A stretch of DNA of 64,000 nucleotides from Variovorax sp. KK3. Its GTDB lineage: Bacteria; Pseudomonadota; Gammaproteobacteria; Burkholderiales; Burkholderiaceae_C. The notes below the pieces were generated by a model. The model searched no databases, was not told the origin of the DNA, and saw only the letters and a program-made list of their open reading frames with translations. The translations under genes were made by a program, and so were the position numbers. This document shows positions 34,017 to 41,063 of the stretch, piece after piece (position 1 is the first letter of the stretch; each line of letters starts with the position of its first letter). The stretch is taken from contig NZ_LYVO01000006.1 of assembly GCF_001984055.1 (NCBI RefSeq), positions 79,376-143,375 on the forward strand. The letters are read 5' to 3'.

Positions 34017-34937
34017 CTACTTCAGGCGGGTGACGAGGCTGGAGGTGTCCCAGCGCCGCCCGCCGGCCTGCTGCACGTCGGCATAGAACTGGTCGACCAG
34101 CGCGGTGACGGGCAGCCGCGCACCGTTGCGCTTGGCCTCGTCGAGCACCAAGCCCAGGTCTTTGCGCATCCAGTCCACCGCGAAGCCGAAGTCGAAGCGG
34201 CCTTCGATCATGGTCTTGCCGCGGTTGTCCATCTGCCAGCTCTGCGCGGCGCCCTTGCCGATCACGGCCAGCACCTCGTTCATGTCCAGCCCGGCGCGCT
34301 GGCCGAAGGCGATGGCTTCCGACAGGCCCTGCACCAGGCCCGCGATGGCAATCTGATTGACCATCTTCGCGAGCTGGCCCGCGCCGCTTTCGCCCAGCAG
34401 CGTGACGGCACGCGCGAAGGCAGCGGCCACCGGCTGCACGCGCGCGAACGCGGCCGCATCGCCGCCGCACATCACCGTGAGCACGCCGTTCTGCGCACCG
34501 GCCTGGCCGCCCGACACGGGCGCATCGATGAATTGCAGGCCGAGTTCGGCCGCGGCCTTCGACAACTCGCGCGCCACGTCGGCCGAGGCGGTGGTGTGGT
34601 CGACGAACACCGCGCCCTTCGGCATGCCGGCAAAGGCGCCGTCGGCGCCCAGCACCACGGAACGCAAGTCGTCGTCGTTGCCGACGCAACAGAACACGAT
34701 GTCGGCATCGGCGGCCGCTTCGCGCGGCGTCGGCGCGTGGCGCAGTGCGCCTTTGGCTTGTGATGCGAATTCCTGATGCCACGCTGCCGACTTCGCGGGC
34801 GTGCGGTTGTAGACCGCAACGCTGTGGCCGGCCAAGGCAAGGTGCCCGGCCATGGGGAAGCCCATCACACCGAGGCCGAGGAAGGCGACACGCTGTGCGG
34901 GGATGGGCTCGTAGGTCTTGGGGGTGAGGCTGCTCAT
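34017..34937 (-). CDS. 3-hydroxyisobutyrate dehydrogenase/tartronate-semialdehyde-reductase family oxidoreductase
   Basis: 306-residue beta-hydroxyacid dehydrogenase using NAD(P). Motifs are the Rossmann loop VAFLGLGVMGFPMAGHLALA, the substrate loop DAPVSGGQAGAQNGVLTVMC, the catalytic Lys in GQLAKMVNQIAIAGLVQGLS and KDLGLVLDEAKRNG. It could reduce glyoxylate, succinic semialdehyde or tartronate semialdehyde; sequence alone does not decide. The GC content is that of the core genome, but its start codon overlaps the stop of the AT-richer HIT gene (ATGA), so the foreign cassette now reads directly into it. Confidence 0.9.
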   Translation of the reverse strand: MSSLTPKTYEPIPAQRVAFLGLGVMGFPMAGHLALAGHSVAVYNRTPAKSAAWHQEFASQAKGALRHAPTPREAAADADIVFCCVGNDDDLRSVVLGADGAFAGMPKGAVFVDHTTASADVARELSKAAAELGLQFIDAPVSGGQAGAQNGVLTVMCGGDAAAFARVQPVAAAFARAVTLLGESGAGQLAKMVNQIAIAGLVQGLSEAIAFGQRAGLDMNEVLAVIGKGAAQSWQMDNRGKTMIEGRFDFGFAVDWMRKDLGLVLDEAKRNGARLPVTALVDQFYADVQQAGGRRWDTSSLVTRLK

Positions 34938-35425
34938 GGAGGGAGCTTATTCGGCTTTGTGGTCAGCGGTGGCTGGCCTTTCGCTTTGATGCGCCCAGCG
35001 AGCTTGGCCAAGTCGCCATCGTCCGCGCGCATGTGATCGTGGGAGGAAATGTAGCCCTCGTAATTCGAGAAGTATTTGTCTACGTTGGATTTGATGGGCC
35101 GCCACGGGCCCGTCGTTCCGTGCATGGGAAATAGCTTGACGTGCGCGTGATCGACGCCGAATCCTTCCATGATGCAACCTGTGCGCCCAACATCCTCGAA
35201 TGCTTCGTCCAGTAGCCTCCCAACCTTCTTGGCCGCTACTGCCAGCCGCGCAAGGGAGTCGTCTTCGAGATCGAAGAGATAGCTTTGCTTGTGCTCCTTG
35301 GTGATCAAAACTGTAAAGCCAGCTGTGTTGGGGTGCCGGGAGAGAAATGCAAGGTGGTTCTCATCCTCCCAGATTCTGTGTGCAGGTGCTAACCCATGCA
35401 CAATTTGGCAAAAAATGCATTTCAT
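34934..35425 (-). CDS. HIT-family protein, candidate peptide-nucleotide phosphoramidase (immunity) of an MccB-like cassette
   Basis: 163-residue histidine-triad protein. It starts MKCIFCQIVHGLAPAHRIWE, with the CxxC zinc element of Hint-type members, and the active site is GFGVDHAHVKLFPMHG: His93 and His95 are kept, with Lys97 where the third triad His normally stands. HIT proteins hydrolyse nucleotide phosphoramidates and related bonds, and a HIT-type phosphoramidase has been reported as microcin C immunity in a Hyphomicrobium operon. It lies 8 bases after an MccB-like gene, and its base composition is lower in GC than the flanks. I infer, but cannot prove, an immunity or processing role. 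Confidence 0.82.
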   Translation of the reverse strand: MKCIFCQIVHGLAPAHRIWEDENHLAFLSRHPNTAGFTVLITKEHKQSYLFDLEDDSLARLAVAAKKVGRLLDEAFEDVGRTGCIMEGFGVDHAHVKLFPMHGTTGPWRPIKSNVDKYFSNYEGYISSHDHMRADDGDLAKLAGRIKAKGQPPLTTKPNKLPP

Positions 35426-35433
35426 TTTGCGCC

Positions 35434-36393
35434 CTAATGTTCTGAGATGCGGTGTTCACTGAGTCGATCGCTTCTCCAAATCTTAGTAAGATCAATCACA
35501 TTTAAGTCATGTTTTCGGCATAAGTAATGTATGCAGGCTGAGGACAGAGCGCCCGCTAGCTCCGTGTTGGTCGGGCCAAAGCTCGGACCGATGAAGTATG
35601 GATTTCGCAGCCATTGAACGGAATCAATGTTGGCAACTCCTTTCTCGTAGTTTTTTCGTACGAGATAGCCAGCGTAGCCTTGAAAATATCCGGCATAAGC
35701 GACAAAAACTTTGGATCGTTCAGAAATTTCCCTTCCTAGACCCAAAGGTTCGTCTGCCGTTACCACCAGCGCATCGTATGAGTCCGCGAGGGAAATTGCG
35801 TCCGCTGCTTGCATTTTCTTCGTTACAACATCAAGCTTGATGTGCGGATAGCGCTCCGCGAGTAGGTGGCTTAGGACGCTCACTTTTGTTTTTCCTACAT
35901 CATCACGCGTCCAGAAAAACTGGCGATTCAAATTGCTAATTTCAATCGTATCGTCATCCGCCAATGTCATTGATTCGACGCCGGCACCGGCGAGGTTGAG
36001 TGCAGTCAGTGAGCCGATTCCTCCACACCCCACTACCAACACTTTAGATTTGCGAAGTGCATCGAAACGTGAGAGTAAATCTCGACAGTTGCTGGCCACC
36101 GTAGCAAGGTAGGAAAAAGTTCGACTGTACTGAGGCTCGGTTAATAAGCTTTGGCACCGTCGGATGTGAGTTTCGTCGCCAAACATGATGCTGTCGGACT
36201 CAATCAGAGCACTCCAAAAATCCGCCGCCGTCCGATTCTGTAGCTTGACGATTCCTTTTCTGCCGCTGATATGAATATGGTCCTTGTCAAATCCAATCAA
36301 GGTTGATGGGATCAATAATCCTACAGCTTTGCCTTGGGAATAAACAATGCCACCTTCGATGTTATGACTTTCGTCCATGAATTCCGAAATCAC
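35434..36393 (-). CDS. MccB-like (ThiF/E1-type) peptide adenylyltransferase
   Basis: 319-residue E1/ThiF-fold enzyme that matches microcin C MccB better than MoeB or ThiF. After an N-terminal domain of about 85 residues come QYSRTFSYL (89-96; MccB has RYSRNFLHY), VLVVGCGGIGS (118-128) for ATP, DDDTIEISNLNRQFFWTRDD VGK (146-168), VVTADEPLG (MccB VVSADHPFN) with Asp214, VAYAGYFQGYAGYLVRKN and FGPTNTELAGALSSACIHYL. MccB converts the C-terminal Asn of its peptide into an AMP-linked phosphoramidate. The Zn-binding Cys pairs of E. coli MccB are absent. The GTG start at 36393 is fixed by CAGGAG 7 bases upstream. GC is clearly lower than the flanking genes, suggesting transfer. Confidence 0.85.
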   Translation of the reverse strand: MISEFMDESHNIEGGIVYSQGKAVGLLIPSTLIGFDKDHIHISGRKGIVKLQNRTAADFWSALIESDSIMFGDETHIRRCQSLLTEPQYSRTFSYLATVASNCRDLLSRFDALRKSKVLVVGCGGIGSLTALNLAGAGVESMTLADDDTIEISNLNRQFFWTRDDVGKTKVSVLSHLLAERYPHIKLDVVTKKMQAADAISLADSYDALVVTADEPLGLGREISERSKVFVAYAGYFQGYAGYLVRKNYEKGVANIDSVQWLRNPYFIGPSFGPTNTELAGALSSACIHYLCRKHDLNVIDLTKIWRSDRLSEHRISEH

Positions 36394-36405
36394 TAAATGC
36401 TCCTG

Positions 36406-36427
36406 AAAAGGGGGCTGACGCCCCCTT
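36406..36427 (-). terminator. Terminator/attenuator hairpin between peptide gene and mccB-like gene
   Basis: On the minus strand AAGGGGGC, loop GTCA, GCCCCCTT and TTTT form an 8-bp perfect intrinsic terminator. It starts 4 bases after the peptide stop and lies before the CAGGAG of the mccB-like gene. It would give an abundant short peptide mRNA and a minor read-through transcript, matching the precursor-over-enzyme logic of mcc and other RiPP operons. Confidence 0.85.
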
Positions 36428-36430
36428 GAG

Positions 36431-36664
36431 TTAGTTGCAGCCTATCGACGCCAATACTTCTGGCGGCAATGCAGAGTAATAATCGCAGCGGGCATTCCAG
36501 GCGACGATTGTCTGATTTATGTTAGCTGCTGGATCGATGCTTCTCTCGTGTGCCACCAGTCTGTTTTCTTTTAGAGCATTTGATTTGACCAGCGCGGACG
36601 CTTGAGCGCTGGCTGCGACTGCCAACATTGCAGCAACCGTAAGCGTAGTACTTTTAATTGACAT
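36431..36664 (-). CDS. Small exported-type peptide ending in Cys-Asn, candidate precursor of the MccB-like enzyme
   Basis: 77-residue peptide starting MSIKSTTLTVAAMLAVAASA, a Sec-type signal with possible cleavage after Ala22 or Ala24. The mature part of about 53-55 residues holds two Cys (60 and 76) and ends ...PPEVLASIGCN. A C-terminal Asn is the residue that MccB enzymes adenylate. ATG 36664 is chosen because AAGGAG lies 7 bases upstream; ATG 36685 has none. The strong ribosome-binding site, the terminator directly behind and the adjacent MccB-like gene fit a highly expressed precursor. I know of no microcin C precursor with a Sec signal, so an unrelated secreted peptide remains possible. 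Confidence 0.75.
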   Translation of the reverse strand: MSIKSTTLTVAAMLAVAASAQASALVKSNALKENRLVAHERSIDPAANINQTIVAWNARCDYYSALPPEVLASIGCN

Positions 36665-37040
36665 TCTTTTACTCCTTGATGCCATCTCGCCCGAGCCGAC
36701 CCGTTCTGCCCGCGGTGATTTGGCGGGCGAAGTCTAAACCAAAAAATTTTCGAATTTCCACAAAAAATCCAGCGAACTGAGCAATCAAAAGAAGTAATTC
36801 AAAAAACTAAGAACAACTGCTTATGTTTGTTTAGTGTCAAGGTGATAGGTATTAATCCTTTTAGCGCTCTTGTACTTTCGTTTGCCGAGCGTCCTCACTG
36901 TTGGAAAACGGGTCTAGGGCTCGTGTTTGGCAGATCAACGCTTAGGCCGATCTTCGAAACTTGCTAAATGTCGCAAAACCGCCGCCGGGGCATCAGGTTT
37001 TCCTAGTATTCGCGTCGACTTAACTACCGGCCCGAATCAC
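36665..37040. other. AT-rich divergent intergenic region
   Basis: No gene is visible in this 376-bp gap between the peptide gene and the FolM-like gene. It contains A/T tracts (AAAAAATTTT near 36740), a perfect TTGACA on the minus strand at 36835-36840 without a convincing -10 at 17 bases, and a GCCCGC...GCGGGC hairpin at 36708-36728 that would lie in the leader of the peptide mRNA. It probably holds the cassette promoter, which I could not fix. Confidence 0.5.
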
Positions 37041-37805
37041 ATGACATTTATCGACGAGAGCGCAGGATCACCCGGGAACTGCCCAGGCTGGGCGCTGGTA
37101 ACGGGGGGCTCGGGCCGAGGCGGCGCGGCCATTGTCCGGGCGCTGCACGCGCGCGGCCTATCGGTGGTGATCCACCACACGCCTCTTTCGCTCGATAGGG
37201 CGAGTGCCTTGCAACGCGAACTCGAAGCCGTGCGCCCGGGCACCGTCGATCTCTGGTCGGCCGACTTCGCTGCAGGGGACTTTTCGATCCCGGCCTGGCT
37301 TGCATCGAAGGGGGTGACCGTCATGGTCTGCAACGCCTCTGCCTATAGGGGCAGCCGCGTGGGTGACATAGAGCGGGCGCAGATCGACATCGCAATTCAT
37401 GTGGGTGCACACGCAGGTCTTCTCGACGCGCTGAGGCCTCGCCCTGGACAAAGCCCACCCCTCCAGTCGGTCGTTGCGATCACGGATATCGCTGTGGATC
37501 GTGCGCCGAGGGGGCACGTGTCGTACACGACAGCCAAGGGTGCATTGCAATCCATGATCCTGGCGTTGGCGAATGATTGGGCGCCTCACGTGCGCTTCAA
37601 CGTCGTGCAGCCGGGCACATTGCCCTATCCCGAGGACTGGACTGACACCGCACGCGAAAACAAGATCAAAGAAACCATACCGCTAGGCCGCATCGGCACT
37701 TTTGAAGAACTCGCCGGTGCTGTCGCGTACTTGGCCATTGATGCCACTTACGTGACCGGCCAGGTGTTGGCTGTCGATGGCGGCCGTAGTCGCCAGCTCT
37801 ATTAG
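37041..37805 (+). CDS. Short-chain dehydrogenase, pteridine reductase/FolM-like
   Basis: 254-residue SDR with cofactor loop ALVTGGSGRGGAAIVRALHA, an active-site Tyr-x-x-x-Lys in GHVSYTTAKGALQSMI, and the C-terminus YVTGQVLAVDGGRSRQLY. The catalytic Ser region reads VVAITDIAVDRAPRG, as in FolM (dihydromonapterin reductase) and pteridine reductases, where Asp replaces Ser. The likely role is NADPH-dependent reduction of a pterin. It matters that the next gene has a molybdopterin-type fold, but no link is proven. ATG 37041 is chosen as the domain start. Confidence 0.82.
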   Translation: MTFIDESAGSPGNCPGWALVTGGSGRGGAAIVRALHARGLSVVIHHTPLSLDRASALQRELEAVRPGTVDLWSADFAAGDFSIPAWLASKGVTVMVCNASAYRGSRVGDIERAQIDIAIHVGAHAGLLDALRPRPGQSPPLQSVVAITDIAVDRAPRGHVSYTTAKGALQSMILALANDWAPHVRFNVVQPGTLPYPEDWTDTARENKIKETIPLGRIGTFEELAGAVAYLAIDATYVTGQVLAVDGGRSRQLY

Positions 37806-37824
37806 CAGCAGGCTGAGGAGCCTT

Positions 37825-38328
37825 ATGTTTCGCAGACGACAACTGCTGACGCTCGCGGCGCTTGGTACTGCCGCGCAATCCTGCCGTTCCAATGAAGATG
37901 GGCGCGCCCTTCTCGTGGTCCGCGGCAGCATCCGCAAGTTCACTGACTTGCAAGCCAGGGCATTTGAATTCACCGAAGAGGAGTACATGTCTCTGCCGCA
38001 GACATCGATCACGACTGCAACCCCTTGGACCCCGCGATCAAGATTCGATGGGCCTTTGCTATCCCAGGTGCTTGCGCATGTCGGTGCCAGCGGGTCGCGC
38101 GTGGATGTGGAGGCGCTCGATAGCTATCGGGCCAGCATTCCGATGTCGGACCTCAAGACCTTTCGCCCGATCTTGGCGCATAGCCGGAATGGCAATCGAA
38201 TGACGGCGCGTGACCACGGGCCCCTGTTCGTGATGTATCCAAGGGATGAGTACCCCAAAACGCTCAGTACACCGTCTGCACAGGCGAAGTTCATCTGGCA
38301 AGTGCGGAGCATTTCAGTTGTCGGATAA
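37825..38328 (+). CDS. Exported molybdopterin-oxidoreductase-fold protein
   Basis: 167-residue protein with an Arg-rich export signal (MFRRRQLLTLAALGTAAQSC; the Cys could be a lipobox). The domain resembles the sulfite-oxidase Moco-binding fold: LLVVRGSIRKFTDLQARAFE, RFDGPLLSQVLAHVGASGSR, VEALDSYRASIPMSDLKTFR and DHGPLFVMYPRDEYPKT. The Mo-ligating Cys of true sulfite oxidases is not seen, so it may be a sensing or accessory version. ATG 37825 follows GAGGAG. Its 3' end overlaps the histidine kinase start by 11 bases, which ties the two functionally. Confidence 0.78.
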   Translation: MFRRRQLLTLAALGTAAQSCRSNEDGRALLVVRGSIRKFTDLQARAFEFTEEEYMSLPQTSITTATPWTPRSRFDGPLLSQVLAHVGASGSRVDVEALDSYRASIPMSDLKTFRPILAHSRNGNRMTARDHGPLFVMYPRDEYPKTLSTPSAQAKFIWQVRSISVVG

Positions 38329-40075
38329 AAGCATTGGGCAATCGCGCCCGAGCGGGCGCAGCGTCGTCATTGCCGCGCTGATGGTGATCGCCATATCGTT
38401 CGCCTTGATTGGCCTCTGGATATCGCGGCTTGACGAAGAGATTGCACGCAAAGCTGGCCCGAACGAGGGCTACTACTGGACCGTCGCGCAGTACGAACTA
38501 GCGTACTTGCGCTTGCGAGAAGCGCTCGAAGTCGTGGCACTCCATGGTGAGATGCGCGACGAAGAACTGTCCAAGCGGAGTGATGTCCTTATGTCCAAGG
38601 CCCTCATCCTGATTGGGGAATCGGAGCTTGCAACGCTCTTCGAAGGCATCGCCGGGTTTGCGGACGGGAGAAGGGCCATTGACTCATTTCATCGTCGAGT
38701 GGACCCAGCTCTTGATGCGCCGAGCTTCATGCGTATCCATGCGTCGGAATTGGTGCAGGAGTTCGCAAGTATCGAGAACACGATCTTGACGCTGGCCAAT
38801 GCGGTCAGACAAGAGGAAATGATCGCTCGAGACATTGCAGTGGAAAGCCTCCTGACCCGCCGCCGCCTGCTCTGGATTGCAGTCTGGTTTGGCTTCGGCT
38901 TGATGCTGCTGTGGGTGCTGAGCGTCAGCGTGTCGTGGTCACGCTATCGGCGCGAAGCCGCAGAGCGCGAGCGTGCCCTCGAATCCGAGCGCCAGGCGGT
39001 TCGCGCCAAGACACGATTCCTCGGCATGGTGAGCCACGAGCTGAGGTCGCCGTTGCAAAGCATCATCGCCGCGGTCGATGTTCTCGAGCGACGGCGCGCT
39101 TTGCCCGAACAGGCCGAGGTCACGCGCCGCATTCGACGGGCGGCCGATGAGTTGGCCGTGCAGCTGGGCGATCTTCTTACTTTGGCGCGCGGGCAAACGG
39201 GCCGCATCCAGCTGCGGCCAGAAGTCTTCGAGGCGGTGGAATTGGTGCGCGAAGCGACGGAAAACGCGGCGGCCGCCGCCGAAGCCAAGGGCTTGCACTT
39301 GAGGCTGGACATTCCATCGGACCCGGTCTTCGTCGTGGCCGATGGCGCCAGGGTCAGCCAACTGCTCGACAACCTCGCCGGCAACGCTGTCAGGCACACG
39401 AAGCGCGGCGGCGTGACCATTACGCTGCAGCCCTTCGACGCACGCGCCGCCATGCTGAACCTTCGCATCGAGGACACCGGGCCCGGGCTTCCCGGCGCCG
39501 CTGCGGCGACATTGAAGCATGGCATCGACCCCTTGCTTTACACACCGGGGAAGGGCCGCGGCATCGGGCTGGCCGTGGTGCGTGCGCTGCTGCTGCAACT
39601 GGGCGGCTCCGTGGAGGTCGCCGCCATCCAGGGCAGCGGCACCACGATCGATCTCGCCATTCCTGCCGTCGCGGCAGAAGATCGCGCGCCCTCTGCAGTC
39701 AGCGGCAATGGACGCGTGCTCTGTGTCAGCGATCGCCGCGCGGTGCTCGAACAGGTCGCACGCGTGTGTAGGCAGCTGGGCTTGGTCTGCGACGAGGCGG
39801 GAGATGCCGCGGTCGCGTCGAACCGGCTCGCAGCGCATGCCTACGCGGCGGTGCTGGTCGATATGGACACGCCGTCCATGAGCGGTGTCGAGCTGGCCGC
39901 GCAGCTCAGGGCCTCCGCACTGAACGGGGGTACCCGATTGCTGGCCTTGACGTCGAGCCGCCGACCGAACGAAGCCTCCAGTGCCTTCGATGCTCTGCTG
40001 AAAATACCGATTCGCCGCGAGTCGCTCGTAGCGTTCATGGCGTCGCGAACGAGGCAGCCAGCGCCGCCGAGATGA
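38318..40075 (+). CDS. Hybrid sensor histidine kinase with C-terminal receiver
   Basis: 585-residue membrane sensor. TM1 is VIAALMVIAISFALIGLWI (about residues 16-35), then a periplasmic helical domain of about 150 residues, TM2 LLWIAVWFGFGLMLLWVLSV, HisKA with His240 in FLGMVSHELRSPLQSI, HATPase motifs DNLAGNAVRHTKRGG, DTGPGLPG and GKGRGIGLAVVRALL, and a receiver with Asp515 in LVDMDTPSMSGVEL. I propose TTG 38318 with GGAG 8 bases upstream, so the gene starts inside the preceding reading frame; ATG 38246 would overlap it far more. The upstream exported protein may deliver its signal. Its 3' end overlaps the convergent regulator by 41 bases. Confidence 0.88.
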   Translation: MSDKSIGQSRPSGRSVVIAALMVIAISFALIGLWISRLDEEIARKAGPNEGYYWTVAQYELAYLRLREALEVVALHGEMRDEELSKRSDVLMSKALILIGESELATLFEGIAGFADGRRAIDSFHRRVDPALDAPSFMRIHASELVQEFASIENTILTLANAVRQEEMIARDIAVESLLTRRRLLWIAVWFGFGLMLLWVLSVSVSWSRYRREAAERERALESERQAVRAKTRFLGMVSHELRSPLQSIIAAVDVLERRRALPEQAEVTRRIRRAADELAVQLGDLLTLARGQTGRIQLRPEVFEAVELVREATENAAAAAEAKGLHLRLDIPSDPVFVVADGARVSQLLDNLAGNAVRHTKRGGVTITLQPFDARAAMLNLRIEDTGPGLPGAAAATLKHGIDPLLYTPGKGRGIGLAVVRALLLQLGGSVEVAAIQGSGTTIDLAIPAVAAEDRAPSAVSGNGRVLCVSDRRAVLEQVARVCRQLGLVCDEAGDAAVASNRLAAHAYAAVLVDMDTPSMSGVELAAQLRASALNGGTRLLALTSSRRPNEASSAFDALLKIPIRRESLVAFMASRTRQPAPPR

Positions 40076-40883
40076 TGGACAGCCGCGCCGGCTTTTCGAA
40101 GAACTTGAAGCGGTACTTGGCCATGGCGCTTGCGATGTCGGACTCATCAGCGACGCCGGTTTCCACTTCGCCCGTCAACACGACGATGGGGCAATGCGCA
40201 TCGCGCGACCGGATCGATCCGATCAGGTCGCGCACCGTGTCGTTGACGCCGTTGCTTTCGATGATCCAGTCGAGCACGTAGGCGTCGAACGGGCGTTCGC
40301 CCGATGCCGCAGCGAGGGCGGCCAAGTCGGTGAACAGCGTGGGTTCGTACCCGGCGGACCCGAGGTAGCCGGCAATCGTTTGGGCGGTGTCGATGTGGTC
40401 GTCGAGGATCGCGATACGCCGGCTTGCTGCGGATGAGGGCTCCACCACCAGGCGGACGACCTCATACGCCTGCGTGGCCAGGTTGTGTTCGGCAGGGCTC
40501 ACTTGCCAGCTCGAATCGACCAGTGCGGCGACGAGTGCGCCCGGGCGCGGCTTGTGCACGGCGGGACCGCGCGCGAAGCGGCACGCAAAGGCGATGGCGC
40601 CGACCTTGAGCGTGGCGCTCAGCATCTCGTCCGACTGCCCGAGCGAGACCATGCTGGCGAGCGATTCGCCGTAGTGCTCGGCCAGCGTGCGCAATTCTTC
40701 GAGTGTCCACGTGGCGTCGGTCGTGAGGCGACGGTGTCCTTGTGAATAGGAGAGCTTGAGGACGTCCGTCACGACGGCGGCGTGCTTGCGCTTCGGCACG
40801 CCGTGATGGTCGAGGAGCGCCCTGACGCATCGGGCAGCAAGGGTTTCAGTCCCCGGATCGGCCTTGGGGTTTGGATCAGACAT
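40035..40883 (-). CDS. BetR-type DNA-binding regulator fused to a receiver domain
   Basis: 282-residue regulator. Residues about 15-75 match the BetR helix-turn-helix domain (ALLDHHGVPKRKHAAVVTDV, LKLSYSQGHRRLTTDATWTL). After a variable middle region comes a C-terminal receiver: RRIAILDDHIDTAQTIAGYL with the acidic pair, phospho-acceptor Asp in AYVLDWIIESNG, Thr in IVVLTGEVETG and Lys in KFFEKPARLSI. This inverts the usual receiver-first order. It is convergent with the hybrid kinase and overlaps it by 41 bases; it is the obvious candidate for its downstream target. Confidence 0.85.
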   Translation of the reverse strand: MSDPNPKADPGTETLAARCVRALLDHHGVPKRKHAAVVTDVLKLSYSQGHRRLTTDATWTLEELRTLAEHYGESLASMVSLGQSDEMLSATLKVGAIAFACRFARGPAVHKPRPGALVAALVDSSWQVSPAEHNLATQAYEVVRLVVEPSSAASRRIAILDDHIDTAQTIAGYLGSAGYEPTLFTDLAALAAASGERPFDAYVLDWIIESNGVNDTVRDLIGSIRSRDAHCPIVVLTGEVETGVADESDIASAMAKYRFKFFEKPARLSIISAALAASFATP

Positions 40884-41063
40884 GGCGGATTTTGCGATGA
40901 AGGCTGCAGGTGCTGCGATGTATCTGCGCTTTCATTCGAAATTTATCGCGTAGGATGCGTGAATTCGCATAATTTGCGACCAAAGCTATCGCAAGCTGGG
41001 ACGGTTCAACGCGAACCGTTGCGGGCTGCTGGAAGGTCGCTTGCTTGTAGCAGGAGAGGTGAA

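Noticed and set aside
36708..36728. Hairpin in the leader of the peptide gene considered as a riboswitch
   Set aside because: Only a single 6-bp stem without conserved junctions; no known riboswitch pattern.
36835..36840. Perfect TTGACA considered as the -35 of the MccB-like cassette
   Set aside because: No acceptable -10 at 16-18 bases downstream on the same strand, so a promoter call is not supported.
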